From assembly GCF_001306145.1 (NCBI RefSeq), contig NZ_LGKO01000002.1:1054001-1118000 (forward strand): a stretch of DNA of 64,000 bases, read 5' to 3'. The number at the start of each line of letters is the position of its first letter. The stretch's first letter is position 1. This DNA is from Thermanaerothrix daxensis. Lineage in GTDB: Bacteria; Chloroflexota; Anaerolineae; Anaerolineales; Anaerolineaceae. The notes beneath the pieces are model-generated. The model ran no database searches. It had not been told where the DNA came from and worked only from the letters and a program-made list of their open reading frames with translations. Shown one piece after another: positions 34,387 through 44,528 of the stretch. The position numbers and the translations under genes are program-made.

Positions 34387-34416
34387 GGCTTCAGGGCGAC
34401 TCTCCGCCCTGAAGCC
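34387..34416 (+). other. intercistronic hairpin between copZ and copA
   Basis: GGCTTCAGGGCG/CGCCCTGAAGCC, 12 base pairs with a six-base loop, no T-run after it. It ends before the copA ribosome binding site (GGAGG at 34422). Likely an mRNA processing or stability element that sets different levels of CopZ and CopA, rather than a terminator. Confidence 0.6.
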
Positions 34417-34432
34417 CTTCGTGGAGGTGGTT

Positions 34433-36865
34433 ATGGAAAAAAAGCAGCAGGTGGTGCTGCCCATTACCGGGATGACGTGTGCTAATTGTGTCGCAACCGT
34501 TGAACGCAATTTGAAGAAAGAGAAAGGGGTAGAGCATGTGGCCGTCAACCTGGCTTCAGAGCGTGCTACGGTGATTTTTGACCCTACCCTGACCCGTCTG
34601 GATGCCCTGGTGGCTCGAGTAGAGCGTGCTGGTTACGGAATTGCCACGGGCGAAGTGCGCTGGTCAGTAGAGGGGTTGAGTGATATAAATGATGCTCATC
34701 GCCTGGAGCGGGTATTGGCTCGGCTGGAAGGAGTGCGCGAGGTGCAGGTGTTGTATCCGACTAACCAGGTGTTCGTGCGGTATATCCCTACACTGGTCAG
34801 CCAGCAAGATCTCCGCCAGGCTATTCGTCGTGCCGGATTTGAAGTGGTTGAGGGTCAGATTGAATTTCAAGATGCCGAGGCCGAAGCCAGGCGCCGAGAA
34901 CTTGCTCAGCAAAGGCGTTTGCTCGTGGTGGGATTGATTTTTACCATTCCACTGTTCTTGCTGGCGATGGGTCGCGATCTGGGGTTGCTACCCATGGCTT
35001 TTGCTCACACGCGCTGGTTTGATGTGCTTTTATGGGTGTTGGCGACGCCGGTGCAGTTTTATGTGGGTTGGCAATACTACCGTAATGGCTATCATGCTGT
35101 GCGCAATGGGTCCGCTAATATGGACGTGTTAATCGCCATGGGGTCTTCAGTGGCTTACCTGTATTCTGTGGCGGTGGTTTTGGGGTGGCTTAAGGGCCAT
35201 GTCTATTTCGAAACTGCGGCGGTCATTGTCACCCTGGTGCGTTTGGGGAAGTTTCTGGAAGCCCGTGCACGGGGCATGACCAGTGATGCCATTCGTAAGT
35301 TAATGGGACTGCAGTCGAAAACGGCCCGCGTGATACGCGATGGACAAGAACGCGAGCTGCCCGTTGAGGAAGTCCAGTTGGGCGATATTATATTGGTGCG
35401 CCCAGGTGAGCGCATTCCGGTGGACGGTGTTGTGATTGAGGGGCGTTCAACAGTGGATGAGTCCATGCTCACCGGTGAGTCGTTGCCAGTGGAAAAGAAA
35501 CCGGGCGATTCTGTCATCGGGGGCACCTTAAATAAGCAGGGGTTTCTACGATTTGAGGCTACCCGCGTTGGCAAGGAAACTTTCCTGGCTCAGATTGTGC
35601 GGTTGGTGCAGGAGGCGCAAGCCAGCAAAGCTCCCATCCAGCGTTTGGCAGATCGCATTTCGGCAATTTTTGTCCCCCTGGTTCTTTTAATTGCGCTGGT
35701 GACGTTTGTAATTTGGTATTTTGGGGTGCCCGTACCTGGAGATACTAATGCGACGTTTGCGCGTGCGCTGATTCACATGGTAGCAGTACTGGTCATTGCC
35801 TGTCCGTGTGCCCTAGGCCTGGCTACTCCGACCGCGGTTATGGTGGGTACTGGGAAGGGTGCAGAATTAGGTATCCTCTTCCGTAACAGCGAGGCTCTGG
35901 AGCGAGCGGGGCAGGTAAACGTGGTGGTGTTAGATAAGACGGGTACATTAACTCGCGGGCAGCCCCAGGTCACGCATATATTCGTTGCACCCACGTGGCA
36001 TGCCGCGCAGGACGAAAATCGCTTACTTCAGTTGGCCGCCAGTGTAGAACAGGTTAGTGGTCACCCCTTGGGAGAGGCGATTGTGGCAGAGGCAATCTCG
36101 CGAGGGCTTTCTTTAGAAACCCCTGCCGGATTTAGCGTTGATGTTGGGCAAGGGGTCGAGGGGGAAATTCAAGGGCATCGGGTAATCGTCGGAAGCCCGG
36201 GTATGTTTGAGAGGCGAGGCTTGGTACTAAACGGTCTGGCGCCGGTTGTGGAAAGGATCCGGTCCGAGGCTCGAACCCCGGTACTTGTGGCTGTGGACGG
36301 GGTACCTTGCGGCGTGATTGGAATTGCGGATACCCTGCGGGAGGGTGCGCGTGAAGGCGTGTGTGCTCTGAAAGACCTGGGACTGCGGGTTATCATGCTT
36401 ACTGGCGATCAGCGCCCGACGGCGCTGGCAATTGCTGCTCAAGTTGGAATTGAGGAGGTCATTGCTGAGGTATTGCCTCAACATAAAGCCGAGGCGATTA
36501 AAGCCTTGCAGGAGAGAGGTAATGTGGTGGCTATGGTAGGAGATGGTGTTAACGATGCCCCTGCACTGGCACAAGCTGATGTGGGCATTGCCATTGGGAC
36601 AGGTACGGATATTGCGATGGCTACCGCACCGGTCACCCTGGTTGGCGGGGACTTACGGGGCGTGGCGAAAGCCATTTTGCTTTCGTGGAGAACTTTGCGT
36701 ACGATTCGCCAAAACCTCTTCTGGGCTTTCTTCTACAATATCCTCCTCATCCCTGCGGCGGCAATGGGTTATTTGAGCCCGATTCTGGCAGCGCTGGCTA
36801 TGGCATTTAGCAGTGTCTTTGTCGTAACTAACAGCCTACGTTTGCAACGAGTGCAATTGGGCTAA
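34433..36865 (+). CDS. copA: Cu(I)-exporting P-type ATPase
   Basis: P1B-type ATPase that pumps copper out of the cytoplasm, 810 residues from ATG 34433 (GGAGGTGGTT in front). Two N-terminal HMA-like domains: the first has MTCANC, the second (about 75-140, [20 protein letters not shown]) has lost the CxxC. The core has the actuator loop TGES, the intramembrane CPC ([20 protein letters not shown]), the phosphorylated Asp in DKTGTLT, the SGHPLGEAI nucleotide-domain motif with its HP pair, and the hinge [18 protein letters not shown]. About eight membrane helices are visible. Cu specificity is inferred from CPC, the Cys-type HMA and the CsoR/CopZ neighbours. Confidence 0.95.
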   Translation: MEKKQQVVLPITGMTCANCVATVERNLKKEKGVEHVAVNLASERATVIFDPTLTRLDALVARVERAGYGIATGEVRWSVEGLSDINDAHRLERVLARLEGVREVQVLYPTNQVFVRYIPTLVSQQDLRQAIRRAGFEVVEGQIEFQDAEAEARRRELAQQRRLLVVGLIFTIPLFLLAMGRDLGLLPMAFAHTRWFDVLLWVLATPVQFYVGWQYYRNGYHAVRNGSANMDVLIAMGSSVAYLYSVAVVLGWLKGHVYFETAAVIVTLVRLGKFLEARARGMTSDAIRKLMGLQSKTARVIRDGQERELPVEEVQLGDIILVRPGERIPVDGVVIEGRSTVDESMLTGESLPVEKKPGDSVIGGTLNKQGFLRFEATRVGKETFLAQIVRLVQEAQASKAPIQRLADRISAIFVPLVLLIALVTFVIWYFGVPVPGDTNATFARALIHMVAVLVIACPCALGLATPTAVMVGTGKGAELGILFRNSEALERAGQVNVVVLDKTGTLTRGQPQVTHIFVAPTWHAAQDENRLLQLAASVEQVSGHPLGEAIVAEAISRGLSLETPAGFSVDVGQGVEGEIQGHRVIVGSPGMFERRGLVLNGLAPVVERIRSEARTPVLVAVDGVPCGVIGIADTLREGAREGVCALKDLGLRVIMLTGDQRPTALAIAAQVGIEEVIAEVLPQHKAEAIKALQERGNVVAMVGDGVNDAPALAQADVGIAIGTGTDIAMATAPVTLVGGDLRGVAKAILLSWRTLRTIRQNLFWAFFYNILLIPAAAMGYLSPILAALAMAFSSVFVVTNSLRLQRVQLG

Positions 36866-36886
36866 TCAGAAGAGGGCGAAATAGAG

Positions 36887-36914
36887 GGGCTTGCACAACC
36901 GTGCGAGCCCTTTT
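36887..36914 (+). terminator. terminator of the copper operon
   Basis: Stem GGGCTTGCAC/GTGCGAGCCC (36887-36896 and 36901-36910, one G-T pair) with a four-base loop followed by TTTT. Confidence 0.85.
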
Positions 36915-37022
36915 GTCTTATTGGGGAAGGTCCTGATTTTGATGGTAGAATTTTGACAATTAGATCTTTGTCCGTAAACCCCCGTGCACTTTTTATATAT
37001 TCATTTCTCCAAGGAGCCTGTT

Positions 37023-39038
37023 ATGGTTGCTAATCCAGAGTTTGAGTTACGTGCGATCAATACGCTGCGATTTCTCTCCGCTGATGCTGTCCAAAATGCG
37101 AACTCAGGTCACCCGGGATTGCCGATGGGGGCAGCAGCCATTGCTTACGCAGTGTGGACGCGCCATCTCAAGCACAATCCGCGCAATCCCAACTGGCCGA
37201 ACCGAGATCGCTTCATCCTTTCAGGAGGTCATGGATGTGCACTGCTTTACTCCCTTCTTCATTTGACCGGCTATGATCTCTCACTTGACGAACTTAAGCG
37301 TTTTCGCCAGTGGGGGAGCAAAACGCCGGGGCATCCGGAATATGGGCTGACCCCGGGAGTGGAGACCACCACCGGGCCGTTAGGGCAGGGATTTGCCAAC
37401 GGCGTGGGAATGGCGATAGCCGCTGCTCACCTGGCGGCAGAATTTAATCGCCCGGGCTTTGAGATTGTGGATCACTATATTTACGCCTTGGTTACGGATG
37501 GGGACTTGATGGAAGGCGTGGCATCGGAGGCAGCCTCGTTAGCGGGGCATCTGCGGCTGGGCAGGCTAATTTACTTATACGACGACAATCGCATTTCCAT
37601 TGATGGCTCAACAGACCTGACGTTCACCGAGGATCGCGCTCGCCGTTTTGAGGCATACGGATGGCAAGTACTGCAGGTGGCGGATGGGAATGATGTGGAT
37701 GCGATTGATGCTGCCATCCGTGAAGCAAAGGCAGATCCACGTCCCTCGCTGATCATCTGCCGCACGCAGATAGGCTATGGGCTACCCACGCGTCAGGGCA
37801 CTGCCAAGGCGCATGGAGAACCGCCGGGAGAGGAAGAATTGCGGGGAGCGAAGGAGCGCCTGGGATGGCCATTAGAGCCCATGTTTTACATTCCAGAAGA
37901 TGTACTGACCTTTTATAGGAAGGCCGTTGAAGATGGAGCGGCGGCGGAGGCGGCCTGGCAGCAACAATTTGAGGCTTATCGGCGGGCTTACCCGGAACAG
38001 GCGGCTGAATTTGAGCGGCGCATGCAGGGGCGGTTGCCGGAGGGTTGGGATAAGGACTTGCCTGTGTTTGATCCCGATCCCAAAGGCCTCGCCACGCGGG
38101 CTGCTTCGGGGAAGGTGTTGAACGTACTTGCCACACGCCTGCCGGAACTAATGGGAGGGTCAGCAGATCTTACACCCTCCAACAATACCTGGATGAATTG
38201 TGCGACGGCATTCCAGGCTGAAAATCCAATTGGGCGCTACCTGCATTTTGGTGTGCGGGAACACGGCATGGGGGCGATTGTAAACGGCATGGCCTTATAC
38301 AGAGGGATTATTCCCTTTGGAGCCACCTTCCTTGTCTTTTCGGATTACATGCGTCCGGCGGTGCGGCTTTCGGCCCTGTCGCATATTGGCAGTATATGGA
38401 TTTTCACTCATGACTCGATTGGGTTGGGGGAGGATGGTCCCACCCATCAACCTATTGAGCATTTGCCCGCACTACGGGCGATCCCCAACCTGGTGGTCAT
38501 TCGTCCGGCGGACGCCAATGAGGTACGGGAAGCATGGAAGGTTGCCATTGAGCGTCGCAACGGCCCGACAGCGTTAGTGCTCAGCCGGCAAGCGATCCCG
38601 GTGTTGGATCGTTCCGTGCTTGCCCCGGCCGAGGGATTGCGGCGAGGGGCTTACGTGCTGGCGGACCTGGGAGGGGGGCGTCCGCAGATTATCTTGATGG
38701 CAACTGGCTCAGAGGTGAGCCTGATCGTAGAAGCGGGTTATGCGCTGGCTGCAGAGGGCTACAATGTGCGCCTGGTTTCCTTCCCGAGTTGGGAATTGTT
38801 TGAGGCACAAGATCGTGGCTATCAGGATGAGGTTTTGCCGCCCACCATTGAACGTCGCCTGGCGATAGAAGCGGCGCGTCCCCTGGGGTGGGAACGTTGG
38901 GTAGGCAATAAGGGGCGGATACTGGGGATTCATCGCTTTGGGGCATCCGCACCGTATAAGGTGATTTATGAGAAGTTCGGTCTCACTGTGGCCGATATCC
39001 TTCGCGAAGCCCGTGGATTGCTGGGTGTTGAAGCATAA
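37023..39038 (+). CDS. tkt: transketolase
   Basis: Thiamine-diphosphate enzyme moving two-carbon units between sugar phosphates. The 671-residue form starts at ATG 37023, seven bases behind AAGGAG; a longer frame begins at 36984. N-terminal signature [20 protein letters not shown], the TPP-binding [20 protein letters not shown] with its metal Asp and the following DDNRISIDG, and the pyrimidine domain ([20 protein letters not shown], with the catalytic Glu, and [19 protein letters not shown]) are all present. It opens a three-gene pentose phosphate operon. A TTGACA at 36953 has no matching -10 box. Confidence 0.96.
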   Translation: MVANPEFELRAINTLRFLSADAVQNANSGHPGLPMGAAAIAYAVWTRHLKHNPRNPNWPNRDRFILSGGHGCALLYSLLHLTGYDLSLDELKRFRQWGSKTPGHPEYGLTPGVETTTGPLGQGFANGVGMAIAAAHLAAEFNRPGFEIVDHYIYALVTDGDLMEGVASEAASLAGHLRLGRLIYLYDDNRISIDGSTDLTFTEDRARRFEAYGWQVLQVADGNDVDAIDAAIREAKADPRPSLIICRTQIGYGLPTRQGTAKAHGEPPGEEELRGAKERLGWPLEPMFYIPEDVLTFYRKAVEDGAAAEAAWQQQFEAYRRAYPEQAAEFERRMQGRLPEGWDKDLPVFDPDPKGLATRAASGKVLNVLATRLPELMGGSADLTPSNNTWMNCATAFQAENPIGRYLHFGVREHGMGAIVNGMALYRGIIPFGATFLVFSDYMRPAVRLSALSHIGSIWIFTHDSIGLGEDGPTHQPIEHLPALRAIPNLVVIRPADANEVREAWKVAIERRNGPTALVLSRQAIPVLDRSVLAPAEGLRRGAYVLADLGGGRPQIILMATGSEVSLIVEAGYALAAEGYNVRLVSFPSWELFEAQDRGYQDEVLPPTIERRLAIEAARPLGWERWVGNKGRILGIHRFGASAPYKVIYEKFGLTVADILREARGLLGVEA

Positions 39039-39050
39039 AGGAGGTATAAG

Positions 39051-39506
39051 ATGCGTGTAGCCATTGCATGTGATCATGGTGGTTTTCCCCTTAAGGCTTC
39101 GGTCATTGAGGCGGTGCGCTCATTAGGGCATGAGGTGGTGGATTTTGGTGTAGATAGCGAGGAGCGGGTTGATTATCCGGATTTTGCAGAAAAAGCGGGG
39201 CGGGCGCTCCAGCGTGGCGAGGTCGAGCGCGCCATTTTAATTTGCGCTTCTGGTATCGGGGTCAACATTGCCGCAAATAAGATGCGCGGTGTTTATGCAG
39301 GGGTATGTCATGATACTTACTCGGCCCATCAAGGGGTTGAGCATGACAATATGAACGCGCTCTGTCTGGGAGGGCGGATCATTGGTCCTGAACTGGCAAA
39401 GGAAATTGTGCGCGCTTTCCTGAATGCCAAATTTCTGGGTGAGGACCGCTATCAGCGTCGCTTTGAAAAGGTGCAAGCCCTGGAGAAGGAAGCTCAACGG
39501 TCTTAG
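39051..39506 (+). CDS. rpiB: ribose-5-phosphate isomerase B
   Basis: Interconverts ribose 5-phosphate and ribulose 5-phosphate. The 151 residues belong to the RpiB/LacAB fold: MRVAIACDHGGFPLK at the N terminus, VDYPDFAEKAGRAL, the active-site Cys region ILICASGIGVNIAANKMRGV and the NALCLGGRIIGPELA segment. AAAGGAGG precedes ATG and the gene follows tkt by 12 bases. The allose variant cannot be excluded by sequence, but the neighbours argue for the pentose phosphate role. Confidence 0.95.
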   Translation: MRVAIACDHGGFPLKASVIEAVRSLGHEVVDFGVDSEERVDYPDFAEKAGRALQRGEVERAILICASGIGVNIAANKMRGVYAGVCHDTYSAHQGVEHDNMNALCLGGRIIGPELAKEIVRAFLNAKFLGEDRYQRRFEKVQALEKEAQRS

Positions 39507-39545
39507 TTGAAAGAATTAGATATAAGTTATGTGGGAGCGGCTACC

Positions 39546-42335
39546 ATGAGCGTAGAAGTCATTCAAAAACTCCATGCATTAGGGCAATCACTGTGGTATG
39601 ACAACATTCAACGGCGACTTCTGGAGAACGGGGAACTGGCCAGGATGATTGATGAAGGGATTATTCGTGGTGTTACCTCCAACCCTACCATCTTTCATCA
39701 GGCCATTGCGAATTCCAATGATTACGATACAGCCATTCAGACCATGGCCTGGGCGGGGTGGTCAGCACGCCAGATTTATGATCAATTGACTGTTGAGGAT
39801 ATTCAGAAGGCAGCGGACCTGTTTCTAGCTTTATACGAAGCCAGCCAGGGTGAAGATGGCTACGTGAGTCTGGAGGTGGCTCCAACTCTGGCTTATGATA
39901 CAGAAGGTACGGTGGCCGAAGCCAAACGTTTGTGGAACCTGGTTTCGCGGCCAAATTTGATGATCAAAATCCCAGCCACATTACCAGGATTGCCCGCCAT
40001 TCGACGCGCTATTTTTGAGGGGATCAATGTCAACGTAACCTTGATTTTCTCGCTAGAGCGTTATGCGCAGGTAATTGAGGCTTATCTAAGCGGGTTGGAG
40101 GACCGGCTAGCGGCGGGACTGCCGATAGACCGGATTGCCTCGGTGGCTTCCTTTTTCGTCTCCAGGGTGGACACAAAGGTGGATAAGCGGTTAGAGGAAA
40201 TACTGCGTCGCGAAGGCCCCGAAGCAGAACAGGCTCGCACGCTCATGGGCACGGCGGCCATTGCCAATGCCCGGCTGGCTTATGCTCAATTTTTAGAAGC
40301 CTTTGGAAGTGAGCGTTTTAAAGCCCTTGCGCGTCATGGCGCTAAAGTGCAGCGACCCTTATGGGCATCAACCAGTACAAAAAACCCGGCTTATCGTGAT
40401 GTGCTATATGTTGAAGAACTCATTGGACCCCAGACTGTCAATACGGTACCTCCCCAGACTCTGGCGGCCTTTGCAGACCATGGTGAAGTGCGATTGACTC
40501 TGAGTGCTGAGGTGAGTGCAGAGAAGAAGATTATTGCAGCGCTCGAACAGTTAAGGATTTCAATGGCGCAGGTAACTCAGGAACTGGAAGAGGAGGGCGT
40601 TAAGGCTTTTGCGAGTGCCTTTGAGGCCCTTTTGCAAACCATTGAAGAACGCCGCGCAGTAGCTGTGGCAGAACTGGGCCCTTTTGCTACCCTTCTAGCC
40701 GCTCAGATAGGACGTGCTGCTCATGAACGTTACATCCAACGATTATTTGAAGCAGATGCAAGCCTGTGGACGGATGATCCAAATGGTCAGGCAGAAGTAA
40801 GACAGCGGCTGGGATGGTTGATTGCCCCACAAAAGAGTCGCACCCTTTTGGCTTCTCTGAGTGCCCTGGCAAACCAGCTGGTTGCAGAGGGCTATCGCGA
40901 AGCCGTATTGTTAGGGATGGGGGGCTCATCTCTGGCCCCGGAGGTATTTGCCCTGACTTTCGGGGTTGGCCAGATCGGGAGGCAACCGGGGTTGAATATT
41001 ACGGTTCTTGATACCACAGACCCAGAGCAAATTGCTGCGGTTGCGCAACGCCTTAAATGGGGTGAGACCCTGTTCATCGTCTCTAGTAAGTCGGGGACGA
41101 CGGTTGAGGTCCATGCGCTGATGGAGTATTTCTGGGCATGGGCGAAGTCTCATGGTGACGAAACACCGGGACGTCACTTCATTGCCGTTACTGACCCGGA
41201 AACTCCGTTGGCTAAATTAGCCCAGGAACGTGCTTTCCGGGAGATCTTTTATGGAGATCCTCTGGTGGGGGGGCGGTACTCCGCCTTGACCGCATTTGGT
41301 TTGGTGCCTGCTGCATTGCTGGGGATGAATGTTGCGCAACTACTGAATCGGGCGGAAACCATGATGGAGCAGTGTCTGCCAACCCAACCGGCGGGTCGCA
41401 ATCCGGGGTTGGTCTTGGGAATTTTACTCGGACTTGCCACTACCCATGGGCGTGACAAACTGACTTTTGTGGCCGATCCGGAATTGATTCCTTTGGGGGC
41501 GTGGCTAGAGCAATTGATCGCGGAATCGAGTGGGAAAGATGGGCGTGGTATCATCCCCGTAGATCAAGAACCCAAGGTTTCTGTTGATACTTATGGTCAG
41601 GATCGTCTGTTTGTCTATTTTTGCCTTGACGGCGTGCAACAGGCCCGTGCTCAAACCCTGCTGGCAGCAGGGCATCCGGTATTAACTTTTAGGTTTAGAG
41701 ATATGTACGACTTGGGTGCGGAGATGTACCGGTGGGAAGTAGCAGTGGCTATGGCATGTGCGTATTTGCGGGTCAATGCTTTTGATCAACCGGATGTGGA
41801 GGACAGTAAATCCCGCACCCGAACCTTACTGGCAAGTTATCGCTCTCAAGGCGTCTTGTTCACGGAGTCGCCTCAGTGGACGGATGAAGGAGTGAGCGCC
41901 TTTACTTCGCAGCAAGTGGAAGGAGATGTGTCGTCCCTGACAGATATTCTGAAATCCTTTGTCGGGATGGCAGTTCCGGGTGACTACATTGCTATCAATG
42001 CATATCTTCCGCGCAATGAACAAACGATCGAGATCTTGCAGGCATTGCGTAAGAGGCTCCTTCAGACCACTGGATGTGCGACCACCCTGGGCTTTGGGCC
42101 GCGTTTTCTTCATTCAACAGGTCAATTGCACAAAGGCGGACCTAATCGAGGACTGTTCCTCCAGATTACCCGTGAACCCAAGGTTGATCTTGAGATCCCG
42201 GGCCAGGGGATTCGCTTTGACACCCTCGAACGTGCCCAAGCACTGGGCGACTTTGAGGCCCTAAAGGCACGAGGGCGTCGCGTGCTCTATCTACACTTTG
42301 AAAGCGCTTCTCTTGACGGGTTGTTAGATTTCTAA
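39546..42335 (+). CDS. tal-pgi: bifunctional transaldolase / glucose-6-phosphate isomerase
   Basis: Two enzymes in one chain of 929 residues. Residues 1 to about 360 are transaldolase with the Schiff-base Lys in PNLMIKIPATLPGLPAI, the NVTLIFS strand and ASFFVSRVDTKVDK. Residues about 410-929 are a phosphoglucose isomerase: LLGMGGSSLAPEVFALTFG, FIVSSKSGTTVEV, FYGDPLVGGRYSALTAFG and the C-terminal FLHSTGQLHKGGPNRGLFLQ. The join places a glycolytic step and a pentose phosphate step together. Start at ATG 39546, with GGGAG nine bases upstream; a TTG at 39507 directly after the rpiB stop is less likely. Last gene of the operon. Confidence 0.95.
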   Translation: MSVEVIQKLHALGQSLWYDNIQRRLLENGELARMIDEGIIRGVTSNPTIFHQAIANSNDYDTAIQTMAWAGWSARQIYDQLTVEDIQKAADLFLALYEASQGEDGYVSLEVAPTLAYDTEGTVAEAKRLWNLVSRPNLMIKIPATLPGLPAIRRAIFEGINVNVTLIFSLERYAQVIEAYLSGLEDRLAAGLPIDRIASVASFFVSRVDTKVDKRLEEILRREGPEAEQARTLMGTAAIANARLAYAQFLEAFGSERFKALARHGAKVQRPLWASTSTKNPAYRDVLYVEELIGPQTVNTVPPQTLAAFADHGEVRLTLSAEVSAEKKIIAALEQLRISMAQVTQELEEEGVKAFASAFEALLQTIEERRAVAVAELGPFATLLAAQIGRAAHERYIQRLFEADASLWTDDPNGQAEVRQRLGWLIAPQKSRTLLASLSALANQLVAEGYREAVLLGMGGSSLAPEVFALTFGVGQIGRQPGLNITVLDTTDPEQIAAVAQRLKWGETLFIVSSKSGTTVEVHALMEYFWAWAKSHGDETPGRHFIAVTDPETPLAKLAQERAFREIFYGDPLVGGRYSALTAFGLVPAALLGMNVAQLLNRAETMMEQCLPTQPAGRNPGLVLGILLGLATTHGRDKLTFVADPELIPLGAWLEQLIAESSGKDGRGIIPVDQEPKVSVDTYGQDRLFVYFCLDGVQQARAQTLLAAGHPVLTFRFRDMYDLGAEMYRWEVAVAMACAYLRVNAFDQPDVEDSKSRTRTLLASYRSQGVLFTESPQWTDEGVSAFTSQQVEGDVSSLTDILKSFVGMAVPGDYIAINAYLPRNEQTIEILQALRKRLLQTTGCATTLGFGPRFLHSTGQLHKGGPNRGLFLQITREPKVDLEIPGQGIRFDTLERAQALGDFEALKARGRRVLYLHFESASLDGLLDF

Positions 42336-42370
42336 TTCATCTGCCCACCCCCAACGGGTGGGCAGATGAA
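42336..42370. terminator. hairpin between tal-pgi and the convergent gene
   Basis: Perfect 15-base-pair stem TTCATCTGCCCACCC/GGGTGGGCAGATGAA with a five-base loop between the two converging stops. The flanks are A/T-rich but the T-runs are short. Confidence 0.75.
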
Positions 42371-42386
42371 AATTTCAAAGATGATC

Positions 42387-43388
42387 TCATTTCCGGCGAT
42401 TGCGGGAAATCATCCTCAGCAGTACCAAAAGGGCAATAGCCGGCACCCACGGGTGTGCAAACATCCACAGCCCCAGCCGTGCTAACTGGCGCCAGCGTTC
42501 AATCTGTCTGGCGGTTTGGATGGGTAGGTGGGGCCTTTGTTGCCAATCCAGGTCACGGATTAAAGGTAAGAAGTTCTGCTGGACGCATCCTTCCAGGCTG
42601 AATATGTAGATAAAGTCGGTATGCTGAAATGCTAGAAGGAGGTCGCGTTGCAATTCTGCCCAGCTGAGCGGACGGGTATTAGCAACACCTTCTAAGTTGA
42701 CCCCGCCCCCAGTGCTCCCTACTCCAATGGCCTGGGCGTCAAAGGCATAGGCCCAGAGATAACCATCCCCGACCGGGCGTATGAAACTGGAGTAGAGCAT
42801 AAGCACCTCGCGATCCACTTCCAGATCAACAATGCCCAGGAGACGTTGTAACAGTGAGGAACCCGCGCGGCGCTCATCTACGACCAGAGGTATTTGATAA
42901 GATTCCACGCGGTAGCCGTCCCGGCGAATGCGATTGACAAGAAACTGGTACGCCCGACGTCCGCTTTCACCTCGCTCGCGATTGAAGGCCTGACGGGCAA
43001 GGTACCAGTAGCCTTGCCAGCGGCTTTGACGTAAGTACTCGATGGCTCGGATGTCGGGCTCGATGTCCAGGCCGATGGCCTCCCATCGCAAGTTGTTATC
43101 ACGGCTCCAGGTTTTGAATTGCTCATATCGTTCATAGGCCTGGGTAATATTATCCAGATTGAACCAGTACCCCTGCTCTTTAGGAAGCAGCAGCCAGGCG
43201 TGGACAGGAATTCCCTCGCGATTAAGGCGTTGTACCACAGCAGCACGTTCGGAACTAAGATCAAGAATCCCCAGGCTGATTCCTGCTCCCAAGTCTTTGA
43301 GTTGGGTGAGGAGATCGGGAGACGCAAACAACGCCACGAGTGGCTCGGTTTCAAGTTCACAAAAGAAGGTGAGTACGGGTTTATCCAT
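42387..43388 (-). CDS. membrane-anchored protein, possible TIM-barrel glycosidase-like fold
   Basis: No family I can name with confidence. The 333-residue protein alternates strands and helices in a way that suggests a TIM barrel: LTFFCELETEP, LGAGISLGILDL, GIPVHAWLLLP, and WEAIGLDIEPDIRAIEYLR, whose DIEP acidic pair recalls glycosidase active sites. Near the C terminus a membrane helix (WMFAHPWVPAIALLVLLRMI) is followed by RNRRK, an arrangement that anchors a domain with the tail inside. There is no N-terminal signal from ATG 43388; a TTG at 43451 adds [20 protein letters not shown], which could serve as a signal peptide with a lipobox-like Cys, so that start stays open. Downstream of the ROK kinase gene. 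Confidence 0.65.
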   Translation of the reverse strand: MDKPVLTFFCELETEPLVALFASPDLLTQLKDLGAGISLGILDLSSERAAVVQRLNREGIPVHAWLLLPKEQGYWFNLDNITQAYERYEQFKTWSRDNNLRWEAIGLDIEPDIRAIEYLRQSRWQGYWYLARQAFNRERGESGRRAYQFLVNRIRRDGYRVESYQIPLVVDERRAGSSLLQRLLGIVDLEVDREVLMLYSSFIRPVGDGYLWAYAFDAQAIGVGSTGGGVNLEGVANTRPLSWAELQRDLLLAFQHTDFIYIFSLEGCVQQNFLPLIRDLDWQQRPHLPIQTARQIERWRQLARLGLWMFAHPWVPAIALLVLLRMISRNRRK

Positions 43389-43447
43389 GTAGCAACCTCG
43401 GGCAGAAGCAGTTATGAGAGGGTAAGAGCAAAAAAAGAATAGGGGGA

Positions 43448-44338
43448 TCAAATATGTTGGGCCAAAGCGATGGCTCCTAACACGCCAGCCATCTCCCCCA
43501 GGGCAGGAGGCACGATATACGAATCAATTTCGTCCAGGATAGCCTTGGCCTGAATGTATCCATTCAACAGGTTGCGGGTCATGGCGCGAATGCGGGGGAA
43601 AAGGTGACTTTGTTTCATAACCCCGCCTCCTAAGATAATACGTTGAGGAGATGTAACACAAATGATGGATTGAAGGGCCAGGGCAATGTACTCGGCTTCA
43701 AGTTCCCAGATGGGATGCTCTGGCGGCAGTAGTTCCGCTTTCTGTCCCGTTCGGGCTTGTAAAGCCGGACCATTTGCCAAGCCTTCAAAGCAATCACCAT
43801 GGAAAGGACAAATGCCAGGGAAGGGATCTTTTTGAAGATCGTGGGGTAGGCGAATGTGGCCCATTTCGGGATGGAGCATGCCATGAAATGGGCGGTTCTG
43901 GACGATTAGCCCACCCCCGATGCCCGTTCCAATGGTGAGGTAAACATAATCGCTCAAACCTTGTGCCGCTCCCCACTTGCCTTCGCCCAGGGCGGCTCCA
44001 TTGACATCGGTATCTATGACAACAGGGCAGCCAGTTCGGGCTTGTAGCACATCTCGAATGGCTACGTTAGCCCATCCTGGTTTGGGGGTTGAAGTAATAT
44101 AACCGTAAGTGGGAGATCCCGGAATCAAATCCAGCGGGCCAAAACTGGCAATGCCAATGCTTGCCAGTTGGGTATGGGACTTTTCCATAAAACGAATAAA
44201 GAATTCGGCTGCCTGGCTCAGTGTTTCTTCTGGAGTGGTGGTTGGAAAACGGGTTTGGGCCACTAATTCATTAGGCCCATTGCCGATTGCACAAATAAAC
44301 TTAGTGCCGCCAGCCTCGATTCCACCGAAGAGTGTCAT
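43448..44338 (-). CDS. ROK-family sugar kinase, fructokinase-like
   Basis: Phosphorylates a hexose. [19 protein letters not shown] is the phosphate-binding start of the fructokinase branch of ROK proteins, [19 protein letters not shown] contains the catalytic Asp region, [12 protein letters not shown] is the second phosphate loop, and a zinc site is visible in GHIRLPHDL with [14 protein letters not shown]. The 296 residues match YdhR/GmuE-type fructokinases; glucose or mannose remain possible. GAGGTG lies before ATG. It feeds naturally into the adjacent isomerase and pentose phosphate functions, though on the opposite strand. Confidence 0.88.
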   Translation of the reverse strand: MTLFGGIEAGGTKFICAIGNGPNELVAQTRFPTTTPEETLSQAAEFFIRFMEKSHTQLASIGIASFGPLDLIPGSPTYGYITSTPKPGWANVAIRDVLQARTGCPVVIDTDVNGAALGEGKWGAAQGLSDYVYLTIGTGIGGGLIVQNRPFHGMLHPEMGHIRLPHDLQKDPFPGICPFHGDCFEGLANGPALQARTGQKAELLPPEHPIWELEAEYIALALQSIICVTSPQRIILGGGVMKQSHLFPRIRAMTRNLLNGYIQAKAILDEIDSYIVPPALGEMAGVLGAIALAQHI

Positions 44339-44528
44339 GGATCACCTCGCTATAGAATGGGTTTGGAAAGATGAGTTAAGCGGGAAAGATCCCCAATGGC
44401 TTTCACTATTGGTTTATAATTGCAGAAAGCTCTTGTCCAGCCAGGGATGAGAGCCTTGAATTTGCCCTTCAGGGCGGGCTTTTTTGGTAATCTTATCACG
44501 AAACTACAGCGAAAAACGTGAGGGATCC

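Noticed and set aside
37753-38136. Minus-strand 127-codon frame within tkt
   Set aside because: Pro/Ala-rich composition typical of an antisense shadow of a conserved transketolase.
44452-44480. Terminator upstream of the oxoamine synthase gene (GCCCTTCAGGGCGGGCTTTTTT)
   Set aside because: The stem is only four to eight pairs with mismatches and does not meet the T-run cleanly; no gene ends there on the plus strand.
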